Of a DNA stretch of 64,000 nt, positions 20,321 through 31,762 are shown piece by piece (position 1 is the first letter of the stretch; every line of letters begins with the position of its first letter). The notes beneath the pieces are model-generated. The model saw nothing but the letters and a program-made list of their open reading frames with translations. It ran no database searches and was not told the DNA's origin. Position numbers and translations under genes: made by a program. The stretch is from Nymphaea colorata (taxonomy: Eukaryota; Streptophyta; Magnoliopsida; Nymphaeales; Nymphaeaceae), in NCBI RefSeq assembly GCF_008831285.2, contig NC_045149.1, positions 2,834,500 to 2,898,499 of the forward strand. The letters are read 5' to 3'.

Positions 20321-20822
20321 TAAAATATATGTAACATATATTATATTAGTAGCAGTGTTATTAATGTATAGGGGCACTACTGGACCATTATAAATGGCCA
20401 TATGCACTATACATGTAGTGCATAATAACTATTATATGTACGTGTATAATAACAGTATTATATGTACGTCTAATATAATAGTATATCATACAATAATAGT
20501 TACCCAATTTAACTATACCTTACCATATGACCTTACCCATTATAAGAGGTAACGTATAACCCTTTGTATGACATGAGTGTTCATATTACCAGTAGTGCCC
20601 TTAGCACAAACAATATAGGTTACCACAATGGGCTTTTATGCAATATCATCAGCCATTGTTACCTGTATATCATGAGCTTATGGGAAAGTTGTACTATGAT
20701 ACCATAAAGATTAACATGGTCATTGTTTGTACCTATCATTTGGGTTACAATATGTAACAACAACCCATACTGTACATTAATGACCATATGATAATTATAT
20801 ATATAGTTGTATAGGTACCCTA
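20320..20822. repeat. Right part of the B1 AT-rich hairpin block
   Basis: AT-rich sequence colinear with about 63635-64000. It contains short hairpins such as TATGCACTA/TAGTGCATA around 20400-20425. There is no coding content. Confidence 0.7.
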
Positions 20823-21108
20823 ATTATATTTATAATATTCATATACGTTAACATATAACATGAATGTATCACTATGTACATATGATGTAATATATGAGAT
20901 ACATAAGTATTATTTATGACATATACTATACATTATTACACATGTAATACAATATATATGTATAATACATGTTACAAATTTTATTTAATAGTTATAATTA
21001 CATATATAATAATATACGTACATACACCTATATTATATTATATATTATACATAAATAATATGTATGCATAATTAATAAACTGTATGCATGTATATGTACA
21101 TGTGTAAA

Positions 21109-21142
<34 letters not shown>

Positions 21143-21464
21143 TGATGTACGTATAATGTACATATAATATGCATTATAATATGTATGTACGATATATATA
21201 TACGATACATATGTTATATTACGTATATATAATATACATATGACATATATCACGTGCATATCATGTATAATATACATGTATATTTTATATATTATGTGAA
21301 ATATAACATATATGTACAAGTGTGTACTTGTGTATAATATAATATGTTGTAATTATAACATATTATGTAATGTACAATATGTATATATAATGTTACATAT
21401 TATATACAATTATACTATATTATATGACACATATTATTTAATTTATTATGTATCTACATGTATG

Positions 21465-21517
<53 letters not shown>

Positions 21518-24500
21518 TGCTATGCCACTTTATCTCATTGCAAGTTGACCCATCTTTATGTCTTATATTATACGTATATACACATAATTATATTTTATAT
21601 TATACATAAATAATATGTATGCATAATTAATAAACCGTATCTATGTACATGTATATGTTGTAAAATGTTTCACATACAACATATATTTCATATATATTGT
21701 ACAATGTAGACATATGCATTATAATATGTACATATTATCATGTACAATGTAATATATAATGAACTACATTATATATGCATAACATATATAATGCAATATA
21801 GAATGTTATTATGTAGATATAGTTACGTACCCATATATATACATTGTGTGTGTGTGTGTGTATGATACTTAAGTTTCTACCGACATGATCGAAAAAATAT
21901 ATGAACCAAAGCACACAGAAAGATTACAGGCACAAAAGGTTGCTCAACTGCTCAAGAAATCCATCTGGTTACTACTTCAATGGACTCAAACATCCACAGT
22001 CATAGTGAGCAGTCTTCTGGGTCTTTTTCTTTTCCTTTTTTTTATTATTTTATTTGGGTTGATAGAATAACAGTCTTTGCCCGATAGAGCTATTTATGTG
22101 GGGTCAAATACAAAATTTTACTTCTTAGTGATTACTTGAACTTATAGCATGCTTGCTTTCACTCCATGTGTTTTCCTCCACTATGTGTTTTATCATTTAT
22201 TTTGAAAATGTATTTATGTGAATGTAGCTTCTTAATTCCTGCAATTGGACTAATTTCAACCACATATAAGTGGGGTTGTTTTTAAAATTCACAGGTGTTA
22301 TCCATAGAAGTCCTAATTGTGTGTGTGTGTGTTATATACTATATATGTATACATATATATATGTACAAATATATGTACATTTACTATTTATATACATATG
22401 TATTACATACTGTATATGTTCACACATATACACACGTATAATATACAATATAGTTTGTGTTTTAGATTTGAGTTCTCTCTCTCTCTCTCTCTGCCCGTTA
22501 AGCAGTCATCTATGAAGTATTCCTTTGGCATTAATTTCTCTTTTTTTGCACGTACAATCTCCTATCTTAGATAAATCTTAAATCTTTTGTTATAAGTGAT
22601 TCTTTTACAATTTAATGAACATCTTATCGTGTGCGAAATTACAGAAGGAATTTTGTGACCGTCACAAGAACTCTGGTATCATTTAGTCAAAAATTGTTTG
22701 TTTGCTCTGTTTTCATGTTGCTTCTCATATTTAGGTTGTTCATACTTCTTATATTTAGCTCATTGTTTTGCTTTCAAGTGGTTGGTAACAAACTAGTAGG
22801 AGACTTCCTCTTTATGGAGATAGGAGAGGGTCTTTCCTCACACAGTCACACCTGGTTCTTCTTTTGTATCAGTTGGACCTTTCATAACTCTATTCTTCTT
22901 GATCTTGACTACGTTTCCCCTGAATATTCTTGTTGTCATTTGGCCTTTAGTGTCACAAGGATGGTGCTGTCCAAGAATACTATTTACTATGCAAACCTAT
23001 GAGTGGGATGGAATATCAAAGCCTTCTTTTTTTCTTCTAGTGAATCTTTTTTTTTTTTTAAACCAACATCTTGGTATATTTCAGAAATTAGATGTAAAAC
23101 TTAGCTGAGTGCTGGAAACTCTTGAATGATGCTTGATGACGATGTCAAACTATTTGTATGGTAATAAAAGTTTCAAAGCTGCGTTTAGGTTTTTGGTTTT
23201 AAAAATAGGCACTGTTTAGTTGACTTAACCTGTGCATGTGTTGTTTAAATGCTTGGAAGAGAACGTCTCAAAGATATATGACACAGATCGGACACTCTCT
23301 TCACATTTTTTGCTGCTCTTCCTCTGTAAGTAATACCCCTTTTCCCCCAAAAAACTGCTTATCTAGAACATCAATGATATCTTGCTGGGAAATTTTAGAA
23401 CGCCCCTTCCTTACCAGAAATCAGAGCAAGAGCATGAATACTGCCTCTCAGGACCAAACAAGAAGCCAAGAGAAAATAGAAAGGAAACAAAAAGGTAATA
23501 CATCACATAAAGGGCCAGTGATAATGTTCAGGTACCCTAGGGTAACTTTACAGGGATTGACAGCAATAGTAGCTAAGGCTGTTAATGGGCTGGATTGGTA
23601 GCCCACTTGTGGCTGCACCTGACCCTAATCCCCAACGTAAATAATAATCAGGGCTAACCCAGATTTTAGCTAGTTATTCAGTCAAACATGAAAGAAACCA
23701 TAGCAAACTTTTTCTCAACCCAAATCTAGAAAATTATAATGGAGTCAAAGTGGCGTTAAATATGGTCCATTCATATGTACCCAGCCTTTAATGTACATGA
23801 GAAGGATTTTTTTTCTGTCATCAAGTTCCCACTTCCCAGCAATATGATGCATATTGCAAAACCAAATTAAGAAAATGACCAAGTGTGCTGTTATTCGCAT
23901 CTGGTCTTCAGTACATGAACAGCAGCACTTAACATCTTGCTGCTTAGAACAGAACTTCAATATGAGGGTTGTGATGCTAACTTGTTCACTGAATAAACAA
24001 TAAAAGACCAGACTGCCCTCACTAATGAAACCATTTACAATACAAAACCTAATACATAAACACACAAAAAAAGAACATACGGGCAAGGTAAACGCAAATG
24101 GAAAACCATGGACTTTGACTCTTTAACTAATTTAGAGGACTACTCATAGTCTAATATGTTTTTACACATGCACTTCTGTATAGTGCATTGACTGTTTCAG
24201 CACACGTTTCAATGGTTCAATATTTGAATCCACTGAGCAGTATTTTCGTACACACAAAAGTGCTTTTCTTTTCAGATCAGATATCAAACTAAGCGGTTGT
24301 TTTCAGCTGATGGTTAAATAATAATTCTCAGTGAGCATAGGGCCAAGTGCCTCTCGTACAATCAGATTCAGATGCCTAACATGTTTTAGCTGAACTTGGG
24401 TATAAAATTTAGCCGAAATTGATTTTAAACAAACTAGGCTCAGTTGTGTGTCAAGCTTTTTCAAATGCCTGAGCTTTATGAAGACATTTTTTGCTTTTGT

Positions 24501-25117
24501 AACTCACAAACTTAAGATATCCACTACTTAATGAGCAGCCAAACAAAATCTTTTGATACATATTTTTTTATTTTTTCTTCTAAATATACATTTTTTGTTT
24601 TTTAACATGTTCATCTTTTACATATTTTGCTAAATTAAGTCAAAGTGGAAATGAAATGTATATATTGTGGATATTATTCTCGACCATGCAAACACACCCT
24701 CGGAATGTGCATTTACATTCTACAACCCATAGACTGAACCAACTCAGTACTGTTTTTAGTTTTTTTGGTCTCTTATTGCATGTTTTTGTGGTAGTTTTCA
24801 GTTCTCTAAGCATGCCTTTCAAATTCTGTGTGTGTTGTACGTTTTAATATTTTTGAAGTGTTCTGTAGTCTTCCTGCAGCATTTTCTTTTTCGTGGAGAC
24901 ATGCAGGAGCACATATAAGAGGGGGATGCTCATGAGAAAGTGCACATCTATGTGCTTGCTATCTTTATGTGTGAGTTTTTGTGTTGCTGTTTCTTTTTTA
25001 ATCTGGAAGACTTCACTTTCATGTCGTTGCACCTACTATTTTATGTTTATTTGTCCTCTGTTGAATCCTGTAGTCATAAATTGTCAAATCTAAACTATGA
25101 TAGTGATAACCATGCAG

Positions 25118-25291
25118 GAAGGGACTTCAAAATCCAAAGTCCGTTTTCTACAAGACCTACATCTTTGTTCTAATTGCATATGCAAGTGTCCAGCTGGCCT
25201 TTTGCCTACTCATGCGCATTCCAGCTTGTCATAGGCTGACAAACCGATGTGATCATGGCCTGTTAGGAGATTTATCAAGTGGATGCATCAG
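25118..25291 (+). pseudogene. Callose synthase exon E1, A2 copy (frameshifted)
   Basis: The 174-bp exon lies between TGCAG and GTTTGG. It encodes the membrane segment KTYIFVLIAYASVQLAF, then LMRIPACHRLTNRCD. After that the match continues in another frame as WPVRRFIKWMHQ, so one base has been lost near 25256-25262. The PACH...RCD.WPV.RF.KWMHQ series is characteristic of plant callose synthases, closest in my memory to CalS9/GSL10. The same lesion occurs in A3, so it predates the duplication. Confidence 0.85.
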
Positions 25292-25375
25292 GTTTGGTTT
25301 CTCCATTGTTCTTCCCGTTCTATGGATCTTTCTCATTTATTGTTGTTCCTAACAGTTGTTCTTTTGTGATTTAAG

Positions 25376-25428
25376 GAAAGACATTATGTTGGACGAGGAA
25401 TGTATGAGCGAACAACTGACTTTATCAA
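25376..25428 (+). pseudogene. Callose synthase exon E2, A2 copy
   Basis: The 53-bp exon, bounded by AAG and GTAGTC, encodes ERHYVGRGMYERTTDFIK. It continues directly from KWMHQ of E1 in the expected protein order. The acceptor here is TTAAG; in A3 the first base of the exon is A instead of G (Glu to Lys). Confidence 0.85.
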
Positions 25429-26095
25429 GTAGTCTGTATTTTCCTGTGGAAATATCTTTGTATTGTGCTCAAACATGGAATATTATTTTAGTTTGATTTT
25501 GTGTATATGAAGGATTTTCTAGGTGTTTGGGTGTGCCCATGACTAGGGTGGTTCTCTTGGCGTGTCAGCTAGTACTTTTGAGTTTTTATATCTGAGCTTC
25601 TATTTCTAAACCAAAATTTATGAACTCAGATTGCATTATTTAGATGATTGTTTTGGATTCATCCAGGAAATTGCACTGGGATCCAGGGGTTATGTTTAGA
25701 CTTTGTGAAGTAATGAATACTTATCTTAGGTTTGTATCAGACAGCCACACAGCCAAAAGAGAAAATTTTAGACTGAGGAGGAGAAAGACAAATAAGACAC
25801 AGTTTGGTCCTCTTTTTGACCTTTTTTTTGTCCTTGGTGTTTCTTTCTTGTTTCTGTTGCATAAATGTTTGGGTTTTGAGAATGCTTCCATTTTGAATCT
25901 TCATAGTGATGGCATTTCATTCTTTTGAAGCCCAATTGTGTGCAATTGGAATGTACATTTTCCTTGTACTCTTTTTGTTGTTAGGAACATTGGACTAGAT
26001 GAAATCCTTTTGGCTGTTGTGAAGTCTCTTTACTGTGTGAACTGGCACACAGTCCCATGAATTGGGTGCTCATGTTTCATATTGATAAAATGTAG

Positions 26096-26156
26096 ATATA
26101 TGATTTTCTGGCTTTGTGTATTTGGAGCAAAATTCTCATTTGCCTATTTCCTCCAG
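26096..26156 (+). pseudogene. Callose synthase exon E3, A2 copy (donor GA)
   Basis: The 61-bp exon encodes YMIFWLCVFGAKFSFAYFLQ, a transmembrane helix that follows E2 in phase. The acceptor is TGTAG. The exon must end at CTCCAG to stay in phase with E4, but the next bases are GAAAGT and not a GT donor. Either the GT mutated to GA or this is a GA-AG intron. Using the GT four bases later would break the frame. The A3 copy has the same donor. Confidence 0.8.
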
Positions 26157-26250
26157 GAAAGTAAAAGCAGATACCAATTGCTAACTGGTCGATGATGGTT
26201 CTTTTGTTTATGTTTCATCTGTCTAATTGTTTCCTTTCCAACATATGCAG

Positions 26251-26332
26251 ATAAGGCCATTGGTCAATCCTACAAAAATTATTATAAATCTTAATGGGCT
26301 AGAGTATTCGTGGCATGATCTTGTATCAAAAC
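26251..26332 (+). pseudogene. Callose synthase exon E4, A2 copy
   Basis: The 82-bp exon between ATGCAG and GTGAGT encodes IRPLVNPTKIIIN followed by LEYSWHDLVSK. The PLV.PT...YSWHD.VS pattern is a conserved landmark of plant callose synthases after the N-terminal membrane helices. The A2 copy of the locus ends about 200 bases downstream, so no later exons follow here. Confidence 0.88.
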
Positions 26333-26541
26333 GTGAGTTTTTGCTGCCTTTGTCTAGTCATAAAATACTTTTGAGGGATTAAACTAGGAAGGTAAAATGT
26401 TCTTGTGGCCTGCATAAGCTCACATGCCTAACAACAATGGAAACAATGCATTTGTCTTGCCATTGTTGAAGATTGCTGATCTTTTCCTGAATCCTTTCCT
26501 GCAGGCCTCATGATATGATAGTTCATCACTGATAGTTCATG

Positions 26542-27902
26542 ACTCGTGAATATACTGATGATGAGTTGCAGTCGATCGTTGAAAGAGTTATGGGAGTATT
26601 GTATGTGTCACCTTTTTAAATTTAGCTTGGATTATCTCTTATATACATGTTCAATTGTCCCATTTGTTCCAATTGCATTCTGTTAGTTCTAAAAAAGTTT
26701 GAGATTATGATCCCAAACCCACAATTAAGTTGGAATCTTGAAATTATAGGATTGGCCTTTCAAATATTTAAGTTATTGATTGTTTCTTTTATGTGTTGAG
26801 TGTCTATTGACATTTCCACGTTGTATTATGCTATAACCAGATTGCTTTCTCATTTTCTATCCTTCTTTCTGGATAGGTACTTATTGGGATTTCTCTATCC
26901 AGTCTCGTCTAATTAGCTACTATGTCTCTGAAAAGGTTTGTCAAGCTTTAGATTCTCTCACTTTTTTTGCGTCCTTGTCAGGAAGAGAGGTTGAACCAGA
27001 CATACATTTGAGTATGACAGTTCTACTCAGCCGTTTGTTTCCCTAGTCAGCCATTTTCTCATGCAAACTTATGCTTTTTTGAAGAATCCATTGAAATAAA
27101 AGTTTTGCATTGTGACGTTCTCTAGGTAAGGGTTCAAGATATGGTGCTAATTCGAAGGAATATTAACATCATAATATTTAACAATAGCTTAATAATATTG
27201 TCTGTTTGTCTCCTCCTTGTTTGTTTTGGGGAACATTTTCTTGAATAATTGACAAGCATAAGTAATGTCGGGTTCGCTGGAGGTGATAGTTTGTTAACTT
27301 GATAAGAAGGAATAGTTTAGCTTTCTCCAGCTTGTGCAGATCAATTGCATTCGAGAACCTGTGTCCTTGTTCTAATGCAGGTGATTCAACAAAGAAAATG
27401 TTTTGAGAGGCCTTTGGACATTGGCAACATAAAGAAGGTGATTTTATTTTTGTTGTGATTGTCAGGGCTCCTGGACTAGATGGTCTGCACAATCAATTCT
27501 TTAGGTACAGTTGTAAAGTTGCACTGGAAATTTTCCACCAAATCCTTTGGGCGTCTCTAACACAAAACCAAGATTATGTTGGAACTCAGATATTTGGAAA
27601 AGTTAGGTTAGTGTATTGAATTAGATTGTCGTGAGTCCCATTTGTGGATCCACCAAATTCAATGCTCTCCTGGTGTCTAATTTTGGGATTTCTGGATCTC
27701 ACAGTTTGCTCATGTTTGATCAATCTTTTGCTTGCTGGAATATCAACTTTGTTACCTTATATGTCTATTGGATTATTTTCTGCTCTGTTTATGCATAATT
27801 TCTGAAACCTTCCAGGCACCAAAGGTCAGAGAAGGTCTCCAAATGATGGGACTTCGGGACAACATATTATGTCTATCTTGGTTTATAACATACACTGCCC
27901 AA
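26542..27902 (+). pseudogene. ABCA-type ABC transporter exon fragments
   Basis: Three exons are recognisable. 26542-26604 encodes TREYTDDELQSIVERVMGVLY. About 26877-26935 encodes YLLGFLYPV and, after a one-base loss, RLISYYVSEK. 27816-27902 encodes [24 protein letters not shown] and ends at a GT donor. This order matches the first membrane domain of full-length plant ABCA1-type transporters (EKE.K.REGL.MMGL...SWFITY). The first exon begins at the edge of A2 without a visible acceptor, so the gene is truncated there. No ATP-binding domain is present in the window. Confidence 0.82.
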
Positions 27903-28476
27903 GTAATCCCTTATCTTTTTGAGATGTAACTGTGTGAATTTGTGCTGCCAATTTTCCTGAAGTGTGTGCAAGTTATTCCCATATATGAGTCATCTGCACA
28001 CACTTTAAGAATGATGGTCTTAGATATTTACCATTTCGTTTAACGCAAATGTCACCATGCTTCTTCTTTAGTTGGGTTATATATTTTTCTATTACGTAAG
28101 AGCCTTTTCATTGTTTACAGTCTCCTTGTTACTCTTGGGTATTAGGGTTAATGAGTCTTGACTCTTTTGATTCATCTTCTATCATTCTCAATGCTTACCT
28201 GATTGCACTAGTAGCTGTTTGCTATTAAGCTCTATGCACTTGCTGAACTCTTAGACCGTCATGCTATCAGCACAATTGTTAGGCTCAAAAGGTGATTGTT
28301 CCAATTCGTGCCCCTTTACCTTGTCTTCTTTTATATCCTCTGCGTAGTTCTAAACATAATAATATGGTCCGCAACCTAAGGTTCTGTTTTTCTTTTTCCT
28401 GTTCAAAATTTCAGCAAGTATTTTTTGACATGTGATCTAACTGATTTAGTATTAAATAATAGGTGCTTTTTCTGTC
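27903..28476. other. Unassigned, probable ABCA intron or flank
   Basis: AT-rich, T-rich intron-like sequence after the last recognised ABCA exon. I looked for the next ABCA membrane exon and did not find it. Confidence 0.4.
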
Positions 28477-29410
28477 AGTATCTATCTCCATAGATAACAC
28501 TTGTAGTAACTAAAATGTTATATTTCTTGTTTCTTAATGTCTACCCTTGTTGCATTTGGTGTCCAGTCAAGTGATGGCCAAGCAAATAGTAAAATGTCAA
28601 CAAGTTATTGTTGTTGATAATGTGATATTACTTATTTACTACTCCTACAAGGATTGCTTTCTGTGCCAATTTAGTTCTTCAATAGATAATACTAGCAGTG
28701 ACTACAGTGTTCTATTTCTTATTCCTCAATATCTACTTTTATTGTATGGATATCTAGTCAGGTGATGACAAAACAACAAATAGACATATTAACAGCTTGC
28801 GCATGGCCGAGTTAGGTTCACTTTGTTAGGAGACATGTATATTAGTTTGTGTATATTGTTAGTCTTTTATTTTTGAGATTTTGGTTTGAATCCAATCCCA
28901 TCCACGTATTACATGTATACACATTATGTAAGTACTCTTTCTTCATAAGGGCATTACTGGAATTGGTCAATTACTACGTTGCTCTTTTTATATAAGCAAT
29001 GAAACAGAGCACCATTGCTTTCATTTGAATATATTTTGGCATCTCTTTCCTCTTCTCTCATTTCCTTGCTGTCAACATATTTGGAGCTCACATGGTACTA
29101 GGGCCATTTTGATCTTAGGATGGGGTGCTTTTCTAGAAGGTGTATCACAATGTCAACACACGTTCACATTCTTTGTATATTGTTGTTTTGATTACTTTGT
29201 ATATGGATTTGAATCCAATCTAGTCCTACATGTGTACACTTATGTAAATATCCATTCTTCATAAGGTTATTATGTTACTTGGCCAATTAGGGCAATGTTT
29301 TTTAATAAGTAAGAAATGAAGCTGATCACTTCTTTCTCATTGAAGACGTGATATTCTAGCCCCTCCTTCCTCCTCTCTTTTTTCCTGGCTGCTAACATTT
29401 TTGGAGATTT
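28477..29410 (+). repeat. Diverged local duplications
   Basis: Two pairs of imperfect direct repeats lie here. About 28479-28600 resembles 28677-28790 (ATAGATAA.ACT....AGTGACTA and GTCAAGTGATG words). About 28880-29095 resembles 29190-29400 (TTGAATCCAATC, TACACTTATGTAA, TTCTTCATAAGG and TCATTTCCTTGCTGTCAACAT-like words). The pairs are visibly diverged, so these are older than the A and B duplications. No gene is recognised. Confidence 0.6.
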
Positions 29411-30389
29411 CTTAATACACTTTGTCACATGAGTTGGGTTCATCCTACTTGTGGAAGAAAAAGAAACAGATGTCACCATAGTTGTTTATTCTTTTGGAAT
29501 AATTTGAGAGCATCTAATATTAATAGATGTCGTGAATTCAGGTATAACGTAAAAGGAGTTAAGTCACTTTTGAGGATGAAGTTGTCAGTTCTATGACTAC
29601 TCCAACTTATTCTATTAATTAATGCAATATTTTCCAGAGAAGCAAAATGTAATACTAATGAAGGCCCATGGTATTTAGATTACAATAAAAATGTGATGTG
29701 TGCATGTGTTTTTATACCCATGGAAAAGTAAAATGCGCTTACCATTTTTATCTTTGGGGCTCACAGTGTGCCCCTCTTAAACAAAAAGATTACAACAATA
29801 TGCACAATTTTCTTCTCTTTTGGTTTTGCTGCCAATTTCTTGCTTTTGTTCTTGTTTCATTTATCGCAATTCGGTCATTACTATTACAATATAACCAAGC
29901 AAGCTATTGGACGAGCTCCAAATCATCAGTCTATAAAACATATCAGACAGATAGTCAGTGAAGGCAAGATAGAATTTGCAAAGGCTCAACTAACAAACTC
30001 CTAGATTTGACTGCAAGCTGAAAAGTATATGCTGCCAATGGCAAATATTTTTATCAGACATGTTCACCCATGACAATTTAAAGTGAAGCAGTAATAGTAA
30101 TAGATCATAATTCATGAAAGATGATTCTTCTAATAATTATATACATATATATATATATATTCCCTTAAGCTTGTAAAACATGGAAGGAACCTACCTATCT
30201 TTGTTGAGAGTAGTAATATACCAATGGCCACCAGCTGGCAACTAGTGCATTTATTTTTGACAAATAACTCAACATATGGTAACAATCCTTGGTAATTGTT
30301 AAAGGAAAGGTATCAATTTTTCAGTATAAACTCTAAAGGGAGAAAAAGAACATGAAGCAAGCTTTATATGAAAACAGAAAACCATTAAC
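29411..30389. other. Unassigned spacer
   Basis: AT-rich sequence with short non-conserved open frames (29698-29961, 29768-30004) and a short (TA)n at about 30144-30160. Nothing recognisable; it may include intron of the minus-strand UPRT fragment at 30390. Confidence 0.35.
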
Positions 30390-30451
30390 CTGTCGCAAGC
30401 ATAGGATCTATGATAAACATACGAGAACCCTCGGGAAACTTTTCAGGCAGC
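30390..30451 (-). pseudogene. Lone exon of uracil phosphoribosyltransferase
   Basis: A 62-bp minus-strand exon between an ATGCAG acceptor and a GT donor. It encodes LPEKFPEGSRMFIIDPMLAT plus a final G. The FPEGSR...DPMLATG run is the PRPP-binding region of uracil phosphoribosyltransferase, the pyrimidine salvage enzyme that makes UMP from uracil and PRPP. I found no other UPRT exon nearby. Assignment to the plant plastid-type UPP gene is from memory of the motif. Confidence 0.75.
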
Positions 30452-30514
30452 CTGCATAGGAAACCCAGTGGAAGGGTCATAAGGAGAAGTATTTGTACAG
30501 AAACAAACAACCAA

Positions 30515-31380
30515 TTGCCTATTTGTTTCTTATTCTACCTATCTTCATGGCCTCTGTAAGGTTGCAGACCCTGAATGGTGCTGAAGCTTTTTCACAAGAT
30601 GAAGGAAAAACATTTGCCTTTGAATGACTATTCTTACAATGCAATTATTCACATGTTGGGCCGCAGAGAGGACATGAAAGAGGCAATGATAATTTTTGAA
30701 GTAATGAAGGCTTGTTGTATATTACCAAGTGTTCATCCATATAGTAGTCTGATTTATGGGTTTTGCAAACAATGTCATTTCTCAAAGGGCTTTGCTCTCT
30801 TAGAGGAAATGGCTTCTGTTGGAATAAAACCTAACATTATTTGTTACAGCATGTTCCTGAATGGGTTATCTAAGAACCAAGAAATTGAAATTGCTGTAAG
30901 ATTTTTTCATAAATTGGCAGCTCTTGGCTATGACCATGATGAAGTTACATATGGCATCATAATTGATGGGTTTTGTAGAAATGGTGAAATGGCTATTGCC
31001 CACAACTACCTGAATGCAATGGTTAAAAATAACATTGTGCCTGATATTTTCTGCTACACCAGTTTAATTCATGGATATAGCAGATGTGGGTGCCTACAGG
31101 AAGCTCTTAACGTCTTTATTCTCATGTAAGAAAATGGTATAGCCCCCAATGTTGTCACCTGCACCATTCTTGTTGATGCGTTCTGTAGGGATGGTCTCAT
31201 CCAAGAAGCATTTAAGTTTTTAGATGATATGCTGGAAAGGGGCATCATCCCTAATGTAATTACATACAACACAGTGATTGATGGACTTTGTAAGGAAAAC
31301 AAGGCTTCTGAAGCATGGTCATTATTTCATGAGCTGGTAAAGAGGGGACTTGTTCCTGATAATGTTGTCTATGGCAGCAT
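30515..31380 (+). pseudogene. P-class pentatricopeptide repeat (PPR) pseudogene
   Basis: About 280 codons cover roughly eight 35-residue PPR motifs. Examples are DYSYNAIIHMLGR, VHPYSSLIYGFCKQ, IICYSMFLNGLSK, VTYGIIIDGFCRNGEM, FCYTSLIHGYSRCG, TCTILVDAFCRDG and ITYNTVIDGLCKENKA. Such proteins bind organellar RNA. The ATG at 30575 is not the true start, because repeat sequence (YLHGLCKVADPE) precedes it in another frame, showing a one-base loss. An in-frame TAA at 31127-31129 interrupts repeat 6. The 3' end is cut at about 31380 by gypsy retroelement sequence. There is no targeting peptide. Confidence 0.92.
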
Positions 31381-31516
31381 GGTGAGTAGCTCGACTCATT
31401 GTGCACCCCTACCGAGAACAAGTTACCAAATACATGGGAGGACCCTGAGGATATCCAGAGGCGATTTCCGTCATTCACACCTTGAGGACAAGGTGTTCTT
31501 GGAAGGGGGAAGTATT
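31381..31516 (+). mobile_element. 3' end of a Ty3/gypsy polyprotein
   Basis: Short stretch encoding ENKLPNTWEDPEDIQRRFPS, then LEDKVFLEGGS in a shifted frame. The TWED...L...FP.F.LEDKV.L.GG pattern marks the extreme C-terminus of many plant gypsy integrases. A purine-rich tract (GGAAGGGGGAAG) precedes the LTR at 31517. Everything 5' of this in the element is missing. Confidence 0.8.
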
Positions 31517-31762
31517 TGTTACGATCCATATAAGGATCGTGAGGTCCAATAGGAGTCTATTTTCATTATATTTTTATGTTAGACTTTTCCAGTATGGATC
31601 TGCTTTCAGTAGGAGTCGGCCCGGTCCGGACCCACAACTGCTTATATTTAAGCTTGTGTTTTTCCCTAATTAAGCATGATTAGAAGTTGGCTTTTCTCTC
31701 TCTCTCTCTCTGTTTCTCTTGCCTTCTCCCCTTTAACGCCCCTTGTTAGCCGACGGCTAACA
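31517..31762 (+). repeat. Gypsy 3' LTR
   Basis: 246 bp beginning TGTTA and ending TAACA. It starts directly after the polypurine-like tract, contains a GGTCCGGACC palindrome and a CT microsatellite at about 31695-31711, and ends in a short palindrome (GTTAGCCGACGGCTAAC). No partner LTR is in the window, so the exact 3' edge is inferred from the inverted termini. Confidence 0.7.

Larger units (their letters stand above)
15836..20820 (+). repeat. Segmental duplication copy B1
   Basis: Colinear with 59168-64000 (B2) in the same orientation, at very high identity by eye. It carries callose synthase exon E8, a GC-richer transposon-like piece, a plastid 16S fragment, and then a long AT-rich hairpin block. 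Relative to B2 it has extra DNA at about 19365-19479 and about 19830-20395, and it lacks about 510 bp present in B2 at about 62130-62640. All three differences lie at short shared words. Confidence 0.92.
20824..26531 (+). repeat. Segmental duplication copy A2
   Basis: Colinear with A1 from 9762 and with A3 from 41579 onward. Its right edge is clear: up to about 26531 it matches A3 (48366), after which A2 continues into ABCA transporter sequence and A3 into other intron sequence. A2 lacks about 1.9-2.1 kb that A1 (11453-13570) and A3 (41898-43763) share, so it had an internal deletion near 22313-22450. It carries callose synthase exons E1-E4. Confidence 0.92.
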
